NCBI GenBank assembly: GCA_029817715.1
Contig: JARUPY010000534.1
Coordinates: forward strand, 3,722,501 to 3,786,500
Direction: 5' to 3'
Source: Melastoma dodecandrum
Lineage: Eukaryota > Streptophyta > Magnoliopsida > Myrtales > Melastomataceae
DNA length: 64,000 nucleotides
The position numbers and the translations under genes were made by a program. The notes under the pieces are model-generated. The model was not told the origin of the DNA. It saw only the letters and a list, made by a program, of their open reading frames with translations, and made no database searches. Below, in pieces: positions 22,966 to 34,856 of the stretch (positions are counted from its first letter, which is position 1; each line of letters opens with the position of its first letter).

Positions 22966-25900
22966 GGCTCTTAACAAAGATCAATTGAGACTTTCCTTTC
23001 TGTCATAGCTGAAGGACCACACTGGAGGGTTCTCGGTCGACAGGCATAATTGCTCATTTAGGGATTCGCTAATGGCGATTAATTAAGAAGAGGAATTTGG
23101 GGATGGTCAAGGTTCAGTCCTAGAATCTGGAGCCAATATCTGTCCATGGTGGACTTCAAAGTTGGAAGATGGGGAAACAACGTTTGCCTATGTCGGAATA
23201 AACATGACATCCATTATTTAAATATCAACGATAGTGCCATTATCTTAAAAAGAAGGGCACAACTCAAAAGCATACAAAAGGAATCGTTTAGGCCATGCCA
23301 TGCGCACATGCCTTTTGGTCCAAAAGCCAACTACCACCGTCTTAATTTTTAATCCATACCCAAAGGAAACAAAAGATGGTAAGGGGCACAATTCTTTACG
23401 TAGCTACCCGAAAATTGTGTACTCGTGTATGTGATATCGATGTGACGTACGAGCTTGATGAGTGCCACTGGTAAGTATGGTATGTCGGGTGTTGTGTGGA
23501 TGTATTTGTTAAAGTAAGTGGTATACAAATATACTTAACGTTTTCGCTAATCCCATTAAAAAATTAGTTTCTTTTGGTTTGAAAGTAAAGTCCATGCGGA
23601 ATTGAGTTTGAGCATAAGAAGTAGTGCATCATGTTTTTAAAAGCCACTTTTTTATGTTGATGCGACCTATGGCCCAGTAGCCATAGTGTCCATCTATGAG
23701 AGAGGTTGATATAGTTTGTACTGTTTTGGTCTAGTTTTACAACAATCTTATCCCCTCTTACAACCTAAGTTAATGCTTCAAAATAAAGTTGGGCAATACT
23801 TATTACAACAATCTCCGTCGACCTTATCCTCTGTTCCCCCACAAAAACCAAGCAATCAGCCCCCACCTGAAGTGGAAATATTCCTACTTTCCCGGAAACT
23901 TTAACCAATTAGGGTGCAGGAACCCAAGGAAGCCCCCCGACAATCCAATTTGGAAGAACCCACACCAACACATCTAATCCTATTTGACATTTCCTGACAT
24001 CTATTCTATTCCAATTCGACATTTTCTGACATGAATCCATTTATCTTATGTTCTTTTCAGGCTAGATGGGGATGAATTCGGGGAGGGGGGGGGGGGTGTC
24101 ATGTCCCATGGGTAACACGCGTCGCAATGGGAATTTCCATGTTCGCGAGATTAAGATGGCGATGGCATCGATTCCCTTTTACCACATTCGAGTGTGTCGA
24201 TTCATGGCCTACAATCCTTGCTTAGTGCTGCCCAGGCCCCCCTCTCATGAATGCGTTTGCTTTCTTCCTGAATTTGCAAAGAAAAAGCATGATAGCAAGC
24301 AAAACCAATGCAGTTACTTAAAAAATTATAAGAATATATTTATATGAGTAGATGTTAGATAAGCTTTCAGTTAAAAGCTTACGGATCTCTAGTTTCAGAT
24401 GTGAGCATACGAAGCATGAACTCCGAGTACGATTGGACAGTAATCGATGTCGATTATTTTAAAAAATGTGCTTTATATTTATGAATTTTCAAAAGATAAA
24501 TACATATAAAATTCGGATCTAATTTATGATGTTTGTTACCTTGAAATGGTATAAAATCAAACGTTCATTGTCACACGAGAAGACGACAACATGACACCCG
24601 TTAGAAAAAAAAAAAAATAAATAATTGGCATTCGCCACCATTGTTTTATGTTTTCTTTTTAACTTCTGGGTGGAGCAATAATTTTGTGGTAGTGGCTGCT
24701 ACACACACACTCTGGCTATCCATGTGCATGCACTGGGCTCCTGACATATTAGGGGCATGAATTGAAATATCACATCCATTTGACCAAATGGTAAATGCAC
24801 AGTCTAGTCTCCGGGTGCTATGCGTCTCGTTTTTAAACCTAACAAAAAAAGGAATACTTCGAATGAGATTAATGGAAAGAAGTTAGGGAAATTTTATATA
24901 AATTTCAAGACGGAATGAATCCCGGAGGCTTCTTCTTTTTGTTTGATTGACGGATGGATGCAATCTTATCACATGACGTGTCATCGTTTTCTAGAGCAAT
25001 AAGTCGAGTCTATTGTCACCTAAAATCGGTGTGTCCCCCTTACACATTGCATGCTACCCACCCCATCACGCCCATGTCCGTTCTGTTTTGGTTCTGAACG
25101 ACAGTTTTCTTTTCTTGGCATCAAGATAAGAACGAGGGATTCGTGCAATATGATTGGAGGGGTAGCTTGAGGTTGAAGAGACGTGAAGCAATGTTGCTAC
25201 GTTCCCCCATTTTTATCTTGTTTATGGCAAAATCTCATCCCTTTTCCTCCAAATTCCAGTATGAAAAAAAGTATATATATATAAAGGAAGAAAGAGCCGA
25301 GAGGTTAGCAAATTGCCAAGTTTTGCCTTGACAAATTTGGCACCTTTTCTTTTCTTTTTCTTAGGGAATCGAGGCATTTGGTTTTTCTTTTCACGTATGA
25401 GGAAATGTTGTGTCGAGAAGGAAGGTGGAGTGACAAGTGACGTATGCAAAAGTCTTAGATGCATTGTTTATCCCCCTCCCCATGTCATCTGATCTGCATG
25501 ACCAAAGTGCATGCAAGAATTATAAATACTAGTTTGTTTTTCTCGTTGATTATTGTCGACGTTGCGTTAGCCTGTATGACATCTAAACATTCCTAAAACA
25601 TCCTCGTATTTCCGATTTCTTGTCCCACTTTGATTTTCCATCAATCTCTTTCTGGAACAAGGGTTTGGCCAAAAACAAATATCAGTCGCCCAGTCTCACT
25701 ACACCGCACAAGTAGTCTTTCCATCTAAAAGATAAAATAAAAGGGAAAGAAGAAAAAAGAAAGCCATTCATTTGCATTTGTTTTTCCCTCTTCTCAATAA
25801 CATCATTTATCTGTCTTGTAAAGAAAACGGCACAGTGCTTACGGCCCTAACGAGGAAAAAGGATTCTTGAGAGTCCTCTTGTGATGATAAAATGAGTTTT

Positions 25901-26166
25901 ATACGAAATTACGGTTAAGTGGTAAAAAAGTTGGTAAAAACGATTTTAGTTTTTAAAATTATTAGAATACGGTCAATGAGATGCGTTTCAAAAAACTGCC
26001 CCTCAATTTACAAAGAGACCGGTCTTTGAAAATGCGCCATATGTAAAACAGTGGATGCTCGTTTTTAAAACGCATCCTTCAAAGCTTGAAAAAAACTACG
26101 TGGCAAGATCCCCAATTTTTGTAAGTACTGGGGACGCGTTTTGAAAATGTGCCCCAATGTGTTTTC
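22966..26166. other. Intergenic DNA
   Basis: About 3.2 kb without a supported gene. A run of G occurs near 24086-24098 and A runs near 24605. Positions 25975-26165 contain ACGCGTTTTGAAAATG-like words that resume after the solo LTR at 26792, suggesting an older repeat interrupted by that insertion. Confidence 0.5.
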
Positions 26167-26171
26167 TAAAA

Positions 26172-26786
26172 TGATGCGAGTTGGATTGAGAAAGGCCAAG
26201 TCGAGATTAAGTCGGGAAGAGCACTCGAGATGGGAAGTACCTTCACAGTGCTGAAGTGGTCGAGTTGATTTGTCAACTTGAGAAGACAAAGTTCGTCTCG
26301 AGATCGAGTGTTAGCTCGCCTAAAGGAAAACTCGAGACCGAAAACTCGAGAAAACTTCAAGACGGGCCTAGTCGACATCAAGCCCAGTCTCTTTAATTAT
26401 TTACGGACTTGTTTTAATTAGCTTTTGTGTTTTTCCATTTTGGGCCATATTGGGAGTTAGGTTTAGCCAATTTTGTATCCTCTATAAATAGGACCTTTGT
26501 TTCTATGGCAGCGGCTAAGTTCTTCTTGAACTTTGCGCAACTTCTCTTATCGTTTGGTGGATTCCAAGCGTGGCAAGATTTTATCCAAGCATCCCCATAA
26601 TCGGTGGTGTTTCTGTATCCGGTTGTGCGGCGTTTAACCCTCGTGACAGTCCCGGTGGTGCTTAGGCTGTATCCGTGGTGGTCTGACTCCTAGGCCTTTC
26701 GTTCGTTTCGGTTTGTTTCGTCGTTTCCGTTTGTTCTCTTTCACCTCGTCGTGGTATTTCCCATTTTCGCGGCTGGTAGCGCATCA
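26172..26786. mobile_element. Solo LTR, 615 bp, with perfect 5-bp target duplication
   Basis: Begins TGATGCG and ends CGCATCA, a perfect 7-bp inverted terminal pair with the canonical TG..CA. TAAAA flanks both sides (26167-26171 and 26787-26791). A TATA box (TATAAATA, 26483-26490) near the middle would drive transcription to the right. No internal retrotransposon coding sequence is adjacent, so this is a recombination-derived solo LTR. The parent family (copia or gypsy) cannot be told from an LTR alone. Confidence 0.88.
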
Positions 26787-26791
26787 TAAAA

Positions 26792-27790
26792 CCCGTTGTA
26801 AATTGAAGAACGCATTTTGTATTGCGAGAATTTTAAAAACGTATTTTACAAATTTTTTTTTAATACAAAAGGTCGTGATAATCTAATGCGAAGTCACACG
26901 AGACCCAACCCATGACGTAATCTCTAATACATCTAACAAATAAACCAAGACACTCACTCCCCCATCAAGACCTTTACTCTCATTTTTTATGCTTATTCTT
27001 ATCCGTCTCGAGCCGCTCACAACATTATAGCTTGCCTTTTTATAAAAAAGGGAAAAGTGGGCAGGTGAGCTTTTTAATTTCTTTTAAGGGTTTTGTAATT
27101 GTTGCGTAAGTATTTACATACCTTCCTGCGGATGGCTTTTGTGTTCGTGTTTCGTAAGTTTCTTTTGCAAGAGTGATTGAACTTGAATCAACTTATGGAA
27201 CATGAATATATTACCCTAAAGGGGAGTTAGGCGAAGTAAATACGAGGTCGTCGGGACGACAAAAGGACTAGCACTCATTCCGTGCAACGACTTCGGGCAT
27301 ATGTCTTCTAATCAGATATTAACATGGAAATGATATATAGTTATCGGGTTTTTATCTATTTTTCCAATTAATATCGAATTTTTATTCGTATTAAGTAAAC
27401 TTATATCACATCTGATCAATATTTTTGTGCGGAGTTTTCGAGGAGTTTACTGTCCGCACGTAACATTGACTTTGTCCGACGTCCAATTTAGGCACACCCC
27501 CACCTTTGTGTTTAACTCCTGTTTCTCCATCGTAAAAGTAAGAAAATGACGAGTCGAGCGTGCTGTGCTGCTCGTTAGTTCCATCGGGCTGGCTTTCAGA
27601 CCATGTTGAGTTAATAGTGTTCGAGGATGCCCCATTTGCGACTTTCAGCAACTTTCGTCATAATAAGGACAAGATTCTCAATCTATTAGTTAAAGAAGAC
27701 AGCCGATTCCCATAGTTACACTTCACTATTTATTCAACTAACACTCGCCCTTCGTTCTTTCCAGAAAATAACCCCACCCCAGGAACCAAA
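26792..27790. other. Intergenic DNA before the HD-Zip pseudogene
   Basis: Nothing with coding character. The first part matches the style of the sequence left of the solo LTR. The last 100 bases correspond in position to the leader of the intact HD-Zip copy. Confidence 0.5.
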
Positions 27791-27895
27791 CCCTGATCGG
27801 GCATCGCCCGCTCGACGATGACCAAATCGCGCTCATATTGCGGTTCTGTCCTGATCCGTGTGCTCTATCCGATCCCCCAGCACAAGGTTTGAGAT

Positions 27896-28934
27896 TGTTG
27901 ACACATGAATTTATGGGCTTCGTTCCTAGTGGGCCAAATAAATTGAGTCCATGAAAAGTGCTCGAGAAGAACATGAGTTAAAACCAGTGCTACTCGAGAG
28001 AGTACTCGAGAACACTGAAGACCAGTCTCGCTCGAGAAGCGGACCTCGAACACCCAAAAGCAGGGACAGCCATCCAAGCCCGAGAAGCAGCGCAGATCTC
28101 TATTACTTGAGAATGCAGACAAGTCACGACCAAGAAGGGCTCTTAAGAACACGTTCTACTAGACCATGATCAAGGAAAGGGATACGTGGCAAGACTAGAA
28201 GAGGTCGGCTAAGATACGACATGCATGCTTCCTATAAAATAGGAGGCAGATCGTGCACACGATCTAGCAAGATTCTAAGTCTGCTGATTAACCGCAATCA
28301 AAAGATCCTGGGATATAAAAGGATCGCAACAAACACAACAAAAGACACACAACTCAACAAATCAAATAATCTTTTAGCTTTTACTTTCGGTCTTTTATCC
28401 TCCATCCTCAGCGTTGTGCATTAAATTTCGGCGTTGTTGACACACCTCCGTCCATCCTCGATAACGTGCATTAAATTCCGTCGTCGTTGGTCTGCCTCCA
28501 CTTCGACTCCGCCCTTCGACGTCGTACATTAAATTCTGACGTCGAGCTCCACCCTCGGTGCCGTCACATTAAATTCCGGTGCCGTTGACGCCTCATTCGT
28601 TCCAGAAGGGTGAATTCCAGCAGAGGAGTTCACCTTGACCGCCTCTCGTCTGCCGTCTTTCGTCGTGAAGCATCATCAGGCCTTTCTTGTTGTTTCCCGT
28701 TCGAGTGATGTCTGTAAGTGTCACACTGTAAGTCTGATTACGTCGCATTAAATTCCGGTGTCGTGTTTACTTGTTTCGTTTGTATTCATTTACTTTTTGG
28801 TGTACAGTATCAAACACTGTAAATTCAATACCGTCGTATTAAATTCCGGTATTGCATTTACTTTCATTTTTCGGCGACCACATCGTTCACTGTAAAATTC
28901 AATAGTGTTGCGGAGAATATTTTCCGCACCGACA
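27896..28934. mobile_element. Probable solo LTR (about 1.04 kb) inside intron 1 of the HD-Zip pseudogene
   Basis: Starts TGTTGACACATG and ends GCACCGACA, so it has TG..CA ends. The flanks GAGAT (27891-27895) and AAGAT (28935-28939) differ at one base, acceptable for an old 5-bp duplication. A TATA box (TATAAAA, 28314-28320) precedes a region holding six copies of a CATTAAATT motif. No protein-coding domain is present. Boundaries agree with the expected intron, since removing the element leaves a short intron like that of the sister gene. Confidence 0.7.
28419..28852 (+). repeat. Six copies of a (R)CATTAAATTCCG core, each between matching short flanks
   Basis: Copies begin near 28419, 28469, 28526, 28566, 28745 and 28836. 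The words on either side of each core tend to repeat one another: GCGTTG on both sides of the first, ACGTCG around the third, GGTGCCGT/GGTGCCGT around the fourth. Spacing is irregular (about 40-180 bp), so this is not a simple tandem array. Confidence 0.7.
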
Positions 28935-29622
28935 AAGATATATGTTCCTGTCTCCATTCGCGTTAAGGGGTTGGCAGAGTAGTGACCACATTTTTTGTTT
29001 CCTTTGTTTTGTTCTTCTTTTCCCTAGAGGCGAAGCCGAGACAACCGCGGAGGATCAGGGAGAACATAGTGGGATCACCGGGATGAAGAAGAGGAAGTTG
29101 ATCCAGGACCAGGTGACCTTGTTGGAACAGTACTTTGGCGACGAGCACAAGCTTGAGTCGCGGAGGAACGAACTGGGTCTCGACCCTAGGCAGGTTGCAG
29201 TTTGGTTTCAAAACCGCAGGGCACGGTACAAGTGCGAGAAGCTCGAGGAGGAGTACTCGAGGCTTAGGGCTACACATGAGGAAGCCGTCGTCGAGAAATG
29301 CCGGCTTGAGGCCGAGGTAATTATAGCATCACACGAGTTAGATTTATATCTCTGGTTCCTTGAAGATTGATCGGCCGATGTTGCGCAGCTGATGAGGCTA
29401 AAAGACAGGCTCTCCGAATCAGAGGAGTAAATCCAACGATTGGCCGCGAGTCTTGGTACTAGTGCCGGTGCGTCTGGCGACATCCTGATGAGCTCATTCA
29501 TTTCCATGGACTTCCCCGACCGAATGCAGTTCCCCGGATAATACACGTTCGACGACATCCTTTTCGTGCCGGACTGGAACCGCGCAGCAGGGATGGGCAA
29601 GTGGATTGATCTGTATATGTGA

Positions 29623-30520
29623 CGTTGGATATTTTTGCACGTACATCGTGACCCTTTGGGAATATAAATAAATATCAACAGATAAATTGTAACTTGACCC
29701 CTTCCTTCCTAATGGGCCGATCTTTTGGGATGAGGAAACCCCATTGGGCTCGTTGTATTGACCCGTGTATCCGAAACATCAAAAGCAGGCCCCAGTAGAT
29801 CAACTCCGAAATTTTCCAATTAAATTGCGACCTTCAACATTAAATGTGTCGTCATTCAATGTTTGGTTTAAGCCGGCCGGCAAAAAGCCGGTGGGGTTTG
29901 GCGACGAAGACAACGACCTCCCCCCCCCCAATTCAATAAAATTTCTCAAGTTTGATTTGACCACCAAATTAAAAAAAAATCAATATAAAATACAAGTGTT
30001 TATCATTTTTTTATTCATATAAAGGACTGAATGAGAGGTTTATTGGACTATGTAATTTGGTTCGCTTTATTTTATTTATTTGTTTGTTCATGACGCGTTC
30101 TCTTCGGACAAAATGAACAGCAACGGACAGAAAGCATGGCATCTTTGACCAAAATGTTGGGATCACACATTTTGAATATATATTTTTTTTGGTTTTGACC
30201 AAAAATGTTGGGATTCATTCACCGAATCAAGACAGTCTCGCCTGTTTAGGACATGTGACTGAATTTCAATTGACTCTCTGTGGAAGCGCATTGAACTGTC
30301 TTTGTCTTGGTGAATGAAACTGCTGCACCTACAACTCACAACTCCAGCTGGATTTGTATCGGCCTGAATAACTGCGAGGAGGACTCCGATGTCGAGCCAT
30401 GGATAACAAAGATGCTGATCCATCGTCCACGTGAAGAATTCGTTAGCACCACACTACCCAAAAGACAAAACTTGCTTACATCTTGTCCTTCCCCTGTACA
30501 TTCTTACAGGTGTTGACAGT
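29623..30520. other. Intergenic DNA between the HD-Zip pseudogene and the IDD gene
   Basis: No supported gene. The right half (about 30200-30520) probably contains the 3' UTR of the IDD gene on the minus strand. Confidence 0.5.
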
Positions 30521-32414
30521 TTAGGAGTTCCTGCTCATGTCCTTCCCGCTAAACTCTGCGCCTCCGATGAAAGGCATTGACCCTGATGCGGCGGAGGTCA
30601 TATCAATATCACCACCCCCGATGGAGGTTATCAGAGCAGATACGCCTAGGCTGCTGTTTGGCTTCCCGTCAGCAGCCATCCCTAGTCCTAGAAAGTCGAG
30701 AGTCGTGTGCTTTGGACCGAACACGGATGGGGTCCCCATCATTAATGCCCCGTCACCCGGTGCGACTAGTCCCAGTCCAGCCACAGGTACCGTGCTGTTC
30801 TCTGAGTCGATGTTCCCAGGATTCCAGTGTAGACCATCCTGATGCTGGGCAGACGATGACGGACTAGAGATGATCCCTAGACCACGGAGAAGCGAAGCAT
30901 TGGTCGTGGTTGCTCCCATTTGTGCGGCCTTCTGTAGGAGGGCTGTCGCGGAGAGAGACGGTTGTGATGGTGGAGGGAGGTGCCCCTGATCCTGACCCGA
31001 GGGTCCAAAGATTGACGATGACGTGTGGTTGGTCGAAAGGGCAAGCGATATTGGTTGAAATGTTGAGGAAGGCCCCAGATCCGAGGGATGCTCGGGACGA
31101 GAAACTGCTCTGAGTAGATCCGTGAATGGTGGAATCGGCACTGACAGTGGAGAATGCAAGTTTGCAGGTGCAATTGAGGAAGCAAATAACCCCGCCGGAA
31201 TACTGCCACTTGCTTTCCCATTGCTGGTTGAACTAGTGCTGCTGCTACAGCTTCCAACCAGATTGGTCGTCGCTGCTGGTTCCTCTTCAGTAACTGGTGG
31301 TGGTGGCTGAGGAGGAACAGGAGCAGGAACTTCTTGTAATCCTGCTTTCCAAAAGGATTGTATTGGTTCAGCGTCCAACAACTAAGCATTACAAGAACAT
31401 CAGTATAATAGAATCTGTCCAAGGACAGTAAGACACATTACCAGATGCTTGATCAGTCAACATAGTCGACGGAACAGCAACTGGGGACGGCATAGTAGCA
31501 GCCGCGGCAGAACCGGTGGGTGAAGCAGGCTTCGGTGCTTTAAGGTCGGGTTCTGGACAGGGATTAGCCGGAACCTGACCCTGACCTTGTACATGAGTCT
31601 GACCTTTTGCACTCTCCTGGGCTAAAGCATCGCAGAAAGCTCTGTGTGTGATGAAGCTATCCCTCCTACAAAGGGTGATCACCGAAGGCAAATCATTTCA
31701 CCAAACCAGCAGTCAAAATCCTCATTTCACCAAATCTAATGGCTCCATGGAATGAAATCGATAAGGGATCAGTTACACACCTCGAGAACAAGGCCCCACA
31801 GTCACACTTATATTCCTTAGTGCCGCAAACCTTAGAGTGTGCCTTCCAATCGGACTGCACAGCATACTTCTTTGAACACTTTTCGCACTTCCATTTCTTC
31901 TCTCCGTGCTTCCGGCAGAAATGCTTCTTTATACCTGTAAGGTCGCCGAGCGCCCTCGAAGGATCATGATGGACACAGGATGGCTCCGGGCAAACATAGA
32001 CCTTCTTCTTCACTTCTTTGCTCGACTTCTGCCTCAACTTCCAAGGCAGGTTATGACCCCTACGGTGAAGCTGGAGGTTCTGGTCTCTTTGGAACCCCTT
32101 GTTGCAGATTTCGCACACAAACCGATTGGTCGCCAACAGGCTATTGGGAGACAGGGCGATCACCTCCGCATCTGGATCTGCAATCACAAACATAACATCA
32201 GGAAAAGGATCATCACATCATCAAACGAATCAGAACCACAAAGAGTTCTCGGATGAGGGAGAGCCAGAGGGGGATATCTACCGGGCATTCCAGGGAGGTT
32301 CCTCTTCTTCTTGGAGGCGGTGGGGGGCGGCTGAGACCCTGGCCGATTGCCGGAGGAGGAAACAACGCTTGCTTCCCCAGAAGCAGTGGATGAATTGTCA
32401 TTCTCCTCAGGCAT
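30521..32414 (-). CDS. INDETERMINATE-domain (IDD) C2H2 zinc-finger transcription factor, IDD4/5/6-like
   Basis: Four exons join in frame on the minus strand: 32414-32282, 32177-31781, 31665-31442 and 31341-30521, giving 524 residues. All introns have GT..AG ends. KKKR at 35-38 is a nuclear signal. The ID domain has four fingers: C66/C69/H82/H86, C107/C112/H130/H135, C142/C145/H158/C162 and C169/C171/H184/C188, the last two being C2HC as in all IDDs. The long Ser/Pro/Gly-rich C-terminal half keeps ATALLQKAAQMGA and TLDFLGLG, the conserved motifs of the clade. Arabidopsis members bind DELLA and SCARECROW-type proteins and act in root patterning, gibberellin signalling and starch metabolism. The exon 4 acceptor was chosen at 31343-31342 because an AG at 31383 would bring in a stop. 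The gene looks intact and complete. Confidence 0.9.
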
Positions 32415-33302
32415 AACTTATCCCCCACTTCTCAAATCTTAGTTGTCTCTTTTTTGGGTCTTGGATTCAACCTAATGGACAAACGAGGCACGGCAACATC
32501 TTTTGGATTAACCCCCCAAATCCTTTCGGACAACAACCCCACAAAAAGAAAACACAAACACAGACAGACAGTCACAACCCACAAGGGAAAAAAATCACTA
32601 TTATAAGATGAACGACGCAAAAGAACATTTAAAAGCACCAGTCTTTTTGGGTTTTGGATCGTTCCCAAAACTCAGCTACCAGTCAAATTCCCCCTATCCT
32701 TTTCTAAACTAATCAATTCTATTGTTCAGGGTGGTGGGTTTTGGGGGGGGGGAGGTTGTCCTCCTGTTTTTAGCTCTTACCTGACCTACCAGCCCTCCCT
32801 GATGAATCCCCAACTCGATCATCGCCACCCAACAAATCGAAGATATGGAGAGGATTCTGGGTCACGACGCATGCAACCTCAGCAAGAGGGTAATAATCTT
32901 CTTGCCTCTTGTTGACCCAGGAATTAAAAGGGTTAGGAAGGACGAGAGGAGAAGGGATTGCGCTGAGAATTTTCAAGAGAGGTGAAAAGGGGGTTTTGCC
33001 GGTCTTCGAGGCTGTTTGGGTTGGGGAAATGGGAGAAAAGCGAGGAGCAGTAGTTCAGAGAAAGTCAGGGGAGCCTCGGTCTCTGTCCAAACTAGAGAGA
33101 CGGCCAAAAGAGAGTCCTGTCCCTCTCTTCGGTCCGAAACATAACCTAGGGGACGCCGACATAAGACCCGAACACTCAGCTAGCTGTAAGAGAACGTTTT
33201 CATCGCATTGGTTTGTGTTGGATATTCTACTCCCAAGTAGAAATGTAAGAAAAAAAATACAATTTTTTAACGGAGGAATTTTGCCCACAAAATTTTAGAT
33301 GC
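32415..33302 (-). other. Leader and promoter of the IDD gene
   Basis: Reading leftwards from about 33150 there is a CT-rich block consistent with a 5' UTR. A possible donor (TCAG|GTAAGAGC, about 32780) suggests a leader intron ending near the ATG at 32414. The MULE insertion at 33312 lies only about 900 bp upstream of that ATG. Confidence 0.45.
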
Positions 33303-33311
33303 ATAATATAT

Positions 33312-33890
33312 GGAAGCGGCTAACGGTACGTGCACGTGAGACTTACGTAGTTTACTAATTAATACTAAAATTAGTAGTAAATTTTACTAAAAGTTGACCG
33401 TTACTACTCAAGTCAACGCAAAAGTAGTAAATTGTACTACTTTTTGGTCTTCTTTTAGTAAAGTCAACGAAAATGTAGTATAAAATGTCGTAAATTTTAC
33501 TACTTCTGAACTGTTCACCGCAGTGCAATTTTACTACTTTTACGCTGACTTTACTAAAACCTCATTTTTAGTAAAATCAACGGAGAAGTGGTAAAAAAAG
33601 TAGTAAAATTTACTATATTTTTTACTATATTTTCGTTGATTTTACTAAGAAAACCACACTTTTAGTAAAGTCAGCGGAGATGTAGTAAAAAAAGTAGTAA
33701 ATTTTTCTACTTCTCCGTTGACTTTACTAAATTTCTCATTTTTAGTAAAGTCAGCGTAAAAGTAGTATAAAAAGTAGTAAAATTTACTACTTTTAACTGT
33801 ACAAATTATGTCGATAAGTAGTAATTGTTTACTACTTTCGTTGTGATTTTTAGTAAAATTGTGTTTGAGTTGGTAAAATTGGTAGTAAAT
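33312..33890 (+). repeat. MULE left terminal inverted repeat
   Basis: Built from repeated short palindromic words of the type AGTAGTAAATTTTACTACTT alternating with GTTGACTTTACTAAAA, so each arm is itself internally repetitive. It diverges from the right arm after GGTAAAATTGGTAGTAAA. Confidence 0.9.
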
Positions 33891-34796
33891 AGGTAGGGTT
33901 TGTCGTAAATGTTTACTACTTTAAGCATGTTTTTACTAAAATAAGTAGTAAACTGTTACTATTTTGTAGGAGTTGACTAAGAAATTTTACTACTTTGAAC
34001 AGTGTTTCCGAACCTAACTCCGAACCTAATTTTTCTAAATTTTGATGTGAAATGACTATTTTACCCCGGTTACTAGTATTATTACTACATTACTGAAAAT
34101 ATTAGTAAATGTGTTCGTAAATATTACCCTGTCTTAACTTTTTTACTAACTTTATTAGTAATAATGCAGTGTAGTTTTGTAATCTTGACTAAGTTTGACC
34201 CAAAGCTACCCATTTAGAGCTGGCTGCATCATAGCATCTGTAGTTGGAGTAGGAGTTGTTGCAACAGGACGAGCTGCCGGACCACCTGGTGGACGATTCG
34301 TTGCTCCTGGAGGCAGACTTCCTGCAAGATCTTCGGCTGCAGGTGGAGCGTCCAAGATCTTCGGCTGCAGGTGGACATCCTCCCTCCTTTTCGGCTGCAG
34401 GTGGATTGTGAGGAGTGTGAGGAGTGTCAGTTTGATCTTATTCGGGTGCAGGTGCAGGTCGAGTGAAGGGCTGATATTCGTTTGCTGCAGCTGGTCCTTC
34501 ACCTTCTTCCTGTTAATCTGCAGGTGGAGTCCAGGCTTTCCCCGTCGGTGGCCTTAAGAAATGGAAAGTGTACTGAATGAAGATCGGCCCAGATTTGGTG
34601 AAGACATGCTTCCTCCCTTATTGTTGCTAATTTGGGTCACATTTGTAAGATGTAGAATCATATTTGTGAAGTTGGTAAGCTGGACAGAAGTTGGAAATGG
34701 AGAAAACAAATAGTAGCGTTGACGTTATGGTTCGACGAGAAGTCGAAATAAGTGTTTACCAACACCATTTTCCAAATATATTGATAGCATAGTGTT
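33891..34796. other. MULE subterminal region with GCAGGTGGA repeats
   Basis: The left part continues the TAGTAAA-rich style of the TIR. From 34320 to 34520 a TTCGGCTGCAGGTGGA phrase occurs about three times. Small frames exist on both strands here, but I see no family resemblance. Confidence 0.45.
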
Positions 34797-34856
34797 TTGC
34801 TTAATGTCAATGTAGGTGACCGGGATGTTCAGCGCTTCTTCAATATAGTCACTGAT

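Larger units (their letters stand above)
27791..29622 (+). pseudogene. Decayed duplicate of the HD-Zip I gene, intron 1 invaded by a solo LTR
   Basis: Three blocks match the intact gene at 19378-20242. Exon 1 relic 27791-27886 keeps DDDQIALI and the splice end CACAAG|GT, but no ATG is evident. Exon 2 (29028-29316) keeps the same acceptor and donor. Relative to its sister it is 22 bases shorter, made of a 15-base in-frame loss in the homeodomain loop after KLES and a further 7-base deficit near the arginine run. That deficit throws the spliced frame into a stop just before the homeodomain. VWFQNRR is preserved. Exon 3 starts at 29389 and has TAA at 29428, then a second in-frame stop, then a decayed tail. 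Intron 1 is swollen by the element at 27896-28934. An internal ATG at 29083 could still give a truncated homeodomain protein, but I consider the locus dead. Confidence 0.85.

Noticed and set aside
30163..30516. Short frames on both strands before the IDD gene
   Set aside because: They fall in the expected 3' UTR and show no conserved domain.
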